Source: Streptacidiphilus jiangxiensis
GTDB taxonomy: Bacteria; Actinomycetota; Actinomycetes; Streptomycetales; Streptomycetaceae
Direction: 5' to 3'
DNA length: 64,000 nucleotides
NCBI RefSeq assembly: GCF_900109465.1
Contig: NZ_FOAZ01000013.1
Span: 200,910 to 264,909 of the forward strand
Position 1 is the stretch's first letter. Every line of letters begins with the position of its first letter. Positions 59,211 to 64,000 of the stretch are shown piece by piece. The notes beneath the pieces were generated by a model that had not been told where the DNA came from, did no database searches, and was given only the letters and a program-made list of their open reading frames with translations. Made by a program: the position numbers and the translations under genes.

Positions 59211-60254
59211 TCAGGAGTTGGTGAGCGGCAGGCCCGGCGGGTTCACCTGTGAGGTGGTGACCGCCTCGTTGGACAGGTTCCAGGCGGCCAGCCACTTCGC
59301 GTACTGGCCGTTCTTGATCAGGTAGTTGATGGCGTCGGCGATCGGCTTGGCCAGCCCGCTGTCCTTCTTCGTGGTCGCCGCGATCAGCCCCTGGAGGGAC
59401 GCGCCCGCCCCGGAGTAGGTGCCGGCGTTGCGGGTGGGGTTGGGTGTCTTGGCGTCCTGGGCGATCTGGTAGGCGATGCCGGGGTTGGGGCCGAAGTAGG
59501 CGTCGATCTTGCCGCCGAGCAGGGCCAGGTGCACGGCGTTGCTGTCCGGGTAGTACTTGATGGTGAGCTGCTTGCCCGCGGCCTTCAGCTTGGTCTGCCA
59601 CTCCAGCAGGATCTTCTCCTGGTTGGTGCCGGAGCTGACGGCGACGGTCTTGCCGGCGAGGGTGGTCCAGTCGCCGTTGAAGTTCCAGCTGCTGGACTTG
59701 ACGACCTCGAAGGCGAGGTTGTCCTGGCGGTAGGAGGCGAAGTCGTACTTCTTCTTCCGCTCCTCGGTGTCGGTGATGTTGGAGAAGCCGACGTCGGTCT
59801 TGCCGCTGTCGATGCCGACGAAGAGGTTCTCCCAGGTCGAGTTCTCCACGACGGGCTTGAGGCCGAGGACGGCGGCGACCAGGCGGCCGAAGTCGGGCTC
59901 GGAGCCGGTCAGGGTCTGCTGGTCGCTGCCGACGAACGCCAGGGGCGGGAAGCCTGCAGGCAGGGCCCCCACGCCGATGACCAGTTGTCCGCTCTTGGCG
60001 ACGGAGGCGGGCAGTTCGGCGTGAAGGGAGGTGACCTCGGTGACCTTGATGTCGGTCTGGGTGCCGGCTCCGTTGGACAGGGCAGCCACGGTGACGGCAC
60101 CGGTCGCGGCGTTGTCGACGGAGGTGGCGGAGGAGGAGGAAGAGGCGCTGCCGCAGGCGGCGAGGCCCACGGTGAGCGCGGCTGCGGCAGCGCCTGCGGA
60201 CACGCTGCGGAGGACTCTGCTGCGGGACAGGCTGCTACGACGGATGTTGGACAT
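59211..60254 (-). CDS. Family 3 (polar amino acid type) ABC transporter binding lipoprotein
   Basis: The protein has 347 residues. The signal ends LTVGLAAC with the lipidated Cys at 34, followed by Ser-rich sequence. SBP_bac_3 features are LVIGVGALPAGFPPLAFVGSD, GSEPDFGRLVAAVLGLKP, WENLFVGIDSGKTDVGFSNIT and RKKKYDFASYRQDNLAFEV. The family binds amino acids, cystine or opines. It follows the ATPase and permease genes of the same operon. A sulfur-containing amino acid ligand is likely from the cysteine-type leader at the operon head. Confidence 0.9.
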   Translation of the reverse strand: MSNIRRSSLSRSRVLRSVSAGAAAAALTVGLAACGSASSSSSATSVDNAATGAVTVAALSNGAGTQTDIKVTEVTSLHAELPASVAKSGQLVIGVGALPAGFPPLAFVGSDQQTLTGSEPDFGRLVAAVLGLKPVVENSTWENLFVGIDSGKTDVGFSNITDTEERKKKYDFASYRQDNLAFEVVKSSSWNFNGDWTTLAGKTVAVSSGTNQEKILLEWQTKLKAAGKQLTIKYYPDSNAVHLALLGGKIDAYFGPNPGIAYQIAQDAKTPNPTRNAGTYSGAGASLQGLIAATTKKDSGLAKPIADAINYLIKNGQYAKWLAAWNLSNEAVTTSQVNPPGLPLTNS

Positions 60255-60305
60255 GTCTGGTCCTTGCTCGTTCGGTGATGGGGGTTGGCTGCTCGGGGGC
60301 GGCGC

Positions 60306-61118
60306 TCAGAGGACCTTGCTCAGGAACTCCCTGGTGCGCGGGTGTTGCGGATGGTCCAGGACCTCGGCCGGCGAGCCCTGTTCGAGGATCCGGCCGCCGT
60401 CCATGAAGACGACGCGGTCGGCGACCTCGCGGGCGAAGCCGATCTCGTGGGTGACGATGAGGAGAGTGGTGCCGCCTGCGGCCAGGTCCTTGATGACGGC
60501 GAGCACCTCGCCGACCAGTTCCGGGTCGAGCGCGGAGGTCGGTTCGTCGAAGAGGATGACGCCCGGCCTCAGCGCCAGGGCGCGGGCGATGGCGACGCGC
60601 TGCTGCTGCCCTCCGGACAGCTGCCGCGGGAAGGCGGCGACCTTCTCGGCCAGCCCCACGCGGCCGAGAAGGTCGCGCGCCAGCTCTTGAGCCTCCGGCT
60701 TGCGCAACCGACCGGTCGCGACAGGCGCGGCGGCCACGTTGTCCAGCACCGTGAGGTGCGGGAACAGGTTGAAGTTCTGGAAGACGAAGCCGATCCGGCT
60801 GCGCTGCGCCAGGATCTGGCGTTCGCTGAGCTCCCTCAGCCGACCCCGGTGCCAGCGAACACCGATCGGCTCGCCGCCCAGGCTGACGTGGCCGAGCTGC
60901 GGCTGCTCCAGATGGTTGATCACGCGCAGCAGGGTGGACTTGCCGGAACCGGACGGGCCGAGGATGACCGTCACCTCCCCCGGGGCGACCGTCAGGTCCA
61001 CGCCGTCGAGAACGCGGTGCGTCCCGTACCACTTGTGGACGCCGCGGACCTCGACGGCGACGGGTGCTGTGTCCTCCGCCTCTTCGCCAGGTCGCGCCTC
61101 GGTGTTCAGGATGCTCAT
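60306..61118 (-). CDS. Amino acid ABC transporter ATPase
   Basis: The protein has 270 residues with Walker [11 protein letters not shown]-loop [16 protein letters not shown], signature [15 protein letters not shown] and Walker [15 protein letters not shown]. The FQxFNLFPH Q-loop is characteristic of the polar amino acid group (GlnQ/TcyN type). An insertion around [17 protein letters not shown] is seen in relatives. The start overlaps the permease stop by ATGA. Confidence 0.92.
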   Translation of the reverse strand: MSILNTEARPGEEAEDTAPVAVEVRGVHKWYGTHRVLDGVDLTVAPGEVTVILGPSGSGKSTLLRVINHLEQPQLGHVSLGGEPIGVRWHRGRLRELSERQILAQRSRIGFVFQNFNLFPHLTVLDNVAAAPVATGRLRKPEAQELARDLLGRVGLAEKVAAFPRQLSGGQQQRVAIARALALRPGVILFDEPTSALDPELVGEVLAVIKDLAAGGTTLLIVTHEIGFAREVADRVVFMDGGRILEQGSPAEVLDHPQHPRTREFLSKVL

Positions 61119-62155
61119 GACGCGGTCTCCCTTCGGACGCGGGCGATCAGGTTCGGCAGGCCTGCGCGCAAGCGCTGCAGGGGAGTCGGCGGCAGGGTCC
61201 GCAGCGCGCCGCGCGAGTAGTAGCGTTCGACGTAGAACTGGACCACCGAGATGACGCTGGTGAGGATCACGTACCAGACGGTGGCTACCAGCAGCAGCGG
61301 CACGATGTCGCCGGGATAGGTGCTGCCCATGCTCTGGACGGAGCCGAACAGGTCCAGCAGGGAGACGTAGAAGACCAGCGAAGTCCCCTTCACCAGGCCG
61401 ATCAGCTGGTTGACGTACGAGGGGACGATGGCGCGCAGGGCCTGAGGAAAGACGATGCGGGTGAACTGGTAGCGCTTCGGCAGGCCGAGCGCGGCGGCCG
61501 CCTCGTGCTGGCCCTGGTCCACGGAGAGGATTCCGGCGCGCACCACCTCGGCGGCGTAGGCCGCCTCGTTGAGGCTGAGCCCGATCACGGCGATCACCAT
61601 GTCGGTGGCCAGCTTCGACTCGTCGAAGTGCCAGAACGCCGGCCCGAAGGGGACGCCGAGGCTCAAGGTGCGGTAGAGAGCGCTGAAGTTGTAGAGGAAC
61701 AGCAGCACCACGATCAGCGGCACCGAGCGGAACAGCCACACGTAGACCCAGCTGATCGCACGCAGCACCGGGCTGCGGGAGAGCCGGGCCAGCGCGAGCA
61801 CGACACCGCCGAGCAGGCCGAGGACCGCACTGTAGGCGGTCACCTCCAGGGTGATCCAGAGCCCGTCGGTGATCACCGGGCGGGCGAACCAGTACTGGAA
61901 ACGGTCCCACTGGTAGAAGGGATTGGTCGCCAGCCCGTGCACGATCTGGGCGACCAGAACCAGCGCGACCGCGCTGGTGATCCAGCGGCCGGGGTGGCGC
62001 AGCGGGATCACTCGCTGTGCCGAGAGCGGTCCGGCCGCAGGCCCTTGGTCGGCTCTCTGGCCGGTCGACGTGGGTGGCGCGGATTGTGGGGGCAGATCCG
62101 CCTCGGGCGGATGGGTCGTGCCCGACGGCACGACGGGGACGAGAGACTCGCTCAT
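61115..62155 (-). CDS. Amino acid ABC transporter permease
   Basis: The protein has 346 residues from the ATG at 62155 with GGAGTCC upstream. An approximately 60-residue Pro-rich cytoplasmic N-terminus precedes the first span. The HisM-type domain has [39 protein letters not shown] and the coupling loop [26 protein letters not shown]. It is the first structural gene of the operon. A leader ORF ends 160 bases upstream. The stretch between holds small GC-rich inverted repeats that could act in attenuation. Confidence 0.9.
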   Translation of the reverse strand: MSESLVPVVPSGTTHPPEADLPPQSAPPTSTGQRADQGPAAGPLSAQRVIPLRHPGRWITSAVALVLVAQIVHGLATNPFYQWDRFQYWFARPVITDGLWITLEVTAYSAVLGLLGGVVLALARLSRSPVLRAISWVYVWLFRSVPLIVVLLFLYNFSALYRTLSLGVPFGPAFWHFDESKLATDMVIAVIGLSLNEAAYAAEVVRAGILSVDQGQHEAAAALGLPKRYQFTRIVFPQALRAIVPSYVNQLIGLVKGTSLVFYVSLLDLFGSVQSMGSTYPGDIVPLLLVATVWYVILTSVISVVQFYVERYYSRGALRTLPPTPLQRLRAGLPNLIARVRRETAS

Positions 62156-62315
62156 TCGAGGACTCCAGCGAATGCCTGTACGGCGTAAGGCGCCGACGCC
62201 TCCGGCGTGGCCGCAGGCGTGGCGTAGCGGCCCGGGGCGTGCGGGGACACAGGCCACGGCACGGGCGCGGGACGGAGAGGGGGCACGCAGCGCGGGGCGT
62301 GCAGTCAGAAAGCCG

Positions 62316-62450
62316 TCAGCTCTGACAGAGGGCGCGGCCGGGGAGCGTACACAGCGCGCTGTTCACGCGGAGCAGGTCGACGGCCCGGTCCAGGAACGCC
62401 GCAGCGCGACCGTGGTGCCGGCCTGTGGCCGTACCCGGAGCTGCGTTCAC
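62316..62450 (-). CDS. Cysteine-type leader peptide upstream of the amino acid importer operon
   Basis: The GTG at 62450 follows AAGGG at normal distance and encodes 44 residues. The core LDRAVDLLRVNSALCTLPG matches the other leaders but has Ala in place of His. A second Cys sits three residues from the end (ALCQS). The start could be one or two codon positions further upstream, as there is another in-frame GTG at 62459. Confidence 0.7.
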   Translation of the reverse strand: MNAAPGTATGRHHGRAAAFLDRAVDLLRVNSALCTLPGRALCQS

Positions 62451-62498
62451 GGCCGTCACCCTTGTCTTTTCGCCTGTTCCGTTCCTCTTAGGTCGGTC

Positions 62499-62528
62499 AA
62501 CGTAGGGACATCTCCCGGCGGATGTCAA
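62499..62528 (-). promoter_or_regulatory. Promoter with overlapping inverted repeat for the importer operon
   Basis: On the minus strand a perfect TTGACA (62528-62523), an 18-base spacer and TACGTT (62504-62499) lie about 50 bases before the leader start. An inverted repeat, GACATC at 62507-62512 and GATGTC at 62521-62526, overlaps the -35 and spacer. This is where a repressor could act. Confidence 0.65.
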
Positions 62529-62653
62529 CGCCGGACCATTCTTTGAGATAGACCCAAGTTCCTTCTGTTTCTTGAGTGTTGCGGCCTGTTAAGTCCCGCT
62601 GCCGTCGGCCGCCGGGGAACATCGCCGCCGTGATCGTTGTTCTTTCAACGGGA

Positions 62654-62683
62654 TTGTGTCGATCGCCGCCGCCGGGTTACGGT
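62654..62683 (+). promoter_or_regulatory. Possible promoter for the leader and LLM monooxygenase
   Basis: TTGTGT (62654-62659), 18 bases and TACGGT (62678-62683) form a weak candidate. The rest of 62529-62844 holds no gene that I can support. An AT-richer patch near 62540-62590 lies between the two divergent units. Confidence 0.35.
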
Positions 62684-62844
62684 TCAGCCAGGTCACGAGT
62701 GTCAGCGTCAAGCCCTGGCTGGCTGAACGGCAACCCTCCCACGCGGCGGGGTGCTCCAGGTGAGGACCCGGCGGAGCCGAGAACGGCGCCCGCAAGCGCG
62801 AGCTCGAACCGGCACGAACCGATCGGGCAGAGGAGGTGACGTCA

Positions 62845-62949
62845 GTGCGGGAAGCCACTCAGCAGACAACGCGCATCGTCTCCGCCCCCCTGTCCTCGCG
62901 GCTTCACATCGATCTGCAGCGCGTTACCACCGCGCTGTGTCCGGCGTAA
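62845..62949 (+). CDS. Cysteine-type leader peptide upstream of the LLM monooxygenase
   Basis: The GTG at 62845 follows a near-perfect Shine-Dalgarno AGGAGGT at 62831-62837. The 34-residue product ends SSRLHIDLQRVTTALCPA, a clear member of the leader group with Cys third from the end. It lies 209 bases before the monooxygenase start. Confidence 0.78.
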   Translation: MREATQQTTRIVSAPLSSRLHIDLQRVTTALCPA

Positions 62950-63158
62950 CCAGGCGCGTCCTCGTGCGACCGCGCGTCACCGCGCCGCACGCTGCCCGCT
63001 GACCGCTGACCGCTGACCGGCGGAGCCGACACCCCGTTCACCCTCCCGCCCTGCCCCGGCCTCGTACCGGTGGCGACGTGCGGTGCCGTGGTCGGCGTGC
63101 CGCGATCCGCCTTCCCAGCCCCCGACACTTCTCCCGCACAGGAAGCGGTCCCTTCTCC

Positions 63159-64000
63159 ATGCCCGAGTCGCCCGAATCTCCCGCCCCTCTGCACCTGGCC
63201 GTCGCCCTCGACGGCGCCGGCTGGCACCCCGCCGCCTGGCGCGAACACGACGCCCGACCCAAGGAGTTGTTCACCGCCCGCTACTGGGCCGATCTCGTCG
63301 CCGAGGCCGAGCGTGGCCTGCTGGACCTGGTGACCATCGAGGACGGCCTGAGCCTCCAGTCCGCCCACCCCTTCGAACCGGACGAGCGGACCGACCAGGT
63401 GCGCGGCCGCCTGGACGCGGTCCTGATCGCCTCCCGGATCGCGCCGCTGACCCACCACATCGGCCTGGTCCCGACCGCCGTGGTCACCCACACCGAGCCG
63501 TTCCACCTCTCCAAGGCGATCGCCACGCTCGACTACGTCAGCACGGGCCGGGCCGGGATCCGGGTCAAGGTGTCCGGGCGCGCCGACGAGGCCGCGCACT
63601 TCGGGCGTCGTACGGTACCGACGCTGCGCGTCGACGAGTTCGACACCCCGAAGGGGCGGGAACTGCTCGCCGAACTCTTCGGCGAGGGGGAGGACTACGT
63701 CGAGGTCCTGCGGCGGCTGTGGGACAGCTGGGAGGACGACGCGGAGATCCGCGACGTGGCCACCGGCCGCTTCATCGACCGTGACAAGTTGCACTACATC
63801 GACTTCGAGGGCCGCCGGTTCAGCGTGCGCGGGCCGTCCATCACGCCGCGGCCGCCGCAGGGCCAGCCGCTGGTCACCGCGCTCGCGCACCGCGGCGAGC
63901 CCTACCGCCTGGTCGGCCGTTCGGCCGACCTCGGGTTCGTCACCCCGCGCGACGCCGACGACGCCCGCGCGATCGTCGCCGAGATCCGCGAGGCCCAGGC
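63159..64000 (+). CDS. LLM-class flavin-dependent monooxygenase (3' end beyond window)
   Basis: The frame from ATG 63159 stays open to the window edge, giving 280 codons. Luciferase-like features are LHLAVALDGAGWHPAAWRE, DLVAEAERGLLDLVTIEDG, LTHHIGLVPTAVVTHTEPF, the TLDYVSTGRAGIRVKVS core and YVEVLRRLWDSWEDDA. An HYIDFEGRRFSVRGP segment before the insertion region also fits. The group contains SnaA/NtaA-type enzymes and monooxygenases that dealkylate sulfur compounds. The cysteine-type leader and the divergent importer/GNAT/M20 operon suggest that it cleaves a C-S bond during sulfur amino acid salvage. Confidence 0.85.
   Translation, partial: MPESPESPAPLHLAVALDGAGWHPAAWREHDARPKELFTARYWADLVAEAERGLLDLVTIEDGLSLQSAHPFEPDERTDQVRGRLDAVLIASRIAPLTHHIGLVPTAVVTHTEPFHLSKAIATLDYVSTGRAGIRVKVSGRADEAAHFGRRTVPTLRVDEFDTPKGRELLAELFGEGEDYVEVLRRLWDSWEDDAEIRDVATGRFIDRDKLHYIDFEGRRFSVRGPSITPRPPQGQPLVTALAHRGEPYRLVGRSADLGFVTPRDADDARAIVAEIREAQ

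Noticed and set aside
63159..64000. Naming the right-hand LLM enzyme DszA
   Set aside because: Only the first 280 codons are visible and the LLM group is broad. No DszC partner is present, so a generic call is safer.
1..64000. Search for tRNA, rRNA, CRISPR arrays, insertion sequences and attachment sites
   Set aside because: No cloverleaf-like tRNA, no regularly spaced repeat-spacer array and no transposase or integrase frame was found.

Overview
The window looks like chromosome from a Streptomyces-type actinomycete (Streptomycetaceae). It is very GC rich, with strong G/C at third codon positions. GTG and TTG starts are frequent, genes are packed with ATGA/GTGA stop-start overlaps, and lipoproteins, a large LuxR-family (LAL) activator and a modular type I polyketide synthase (PKS) are all present. 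No rRNA, tRNA, CRISPR array, transposase or phage gene was seen.

Left part (1-9.2 kb): a truncated ROK regulator, an IclR regulator, and a tightly coupled plus-strand operon for organosulfur scavenging. The operon holds a DszB-like desulfinase, an SsuA/SsuC/SsuB-type ABC importer, a second binding-protein-fold protein without a signal peptide, an SsuD-like flavin monooxygenase and an M20D amidohydrolase. A 30-codon upstream ORF with seven Cys codons, three of them consecutive, precedes it and suggests cysteine-responsive attenuation.

Centre (9.2-50.8 kb): a PKS locus, all on the minus strand. One operon encodes a family 5 binding protein, two Dpp/Opp-type permeases, a double ATPase, a metallophosphoesterase and a 4'-phosphopantetheinyl transferase. 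A second operon encodes three colinear PKS proteins (loading module plus five extension modules plus thioesterase), a short-chain dehydrogenase and two SnoaL/NTF2-fold proteins. The promoter regions of both operons carry three direct repeats of ACCCCTAnC spaced exactly 11 bp apart, ending 77-79 bp before the first start codon. This is the best evidence that transporter, phosphopantetheinyl transferase and PKS form one regulon, probably driven by the adjacent LAL regulator (46.9-49.5 kb). By colinearity the PKS should release a C15 chain: propionyl starter; a malonyl unit fully reduced; methylmalonyl reduced to hydroxyl; malonyl to alkene; methylmalonyl left as ketone; malonyl to alkene. That is 9-hydroxy-4,8-dimethyl-5-oxotrideca-2,6-dienoate or a lactone or cyclised form of it. 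I do not recognise it as a known product.

Right part (51-64 kb): sulfur assimilation again. It holds MetY and MetX, an orphan sulfonate/taurine-type binding protein, a zinc-free quinone-oxidoreductase-like enzyme, an amino-acid-type ABC importer with a GNAT acetyltransferase and an M20 peptidase, and the start of a flavin (LLM) monooxygenase. That last set resembles the acetylate-dealkylate-deacetylate route for S-alkylcysteine salvage known from Bacillus. Five short leader ORFs sharing the core R/L-H-V/I-D-L-x-R-V-x-S/T-A-x-C sit in front of these units. The PKS locus is thus enclosed by sulfur-scavenging genes on both sides.
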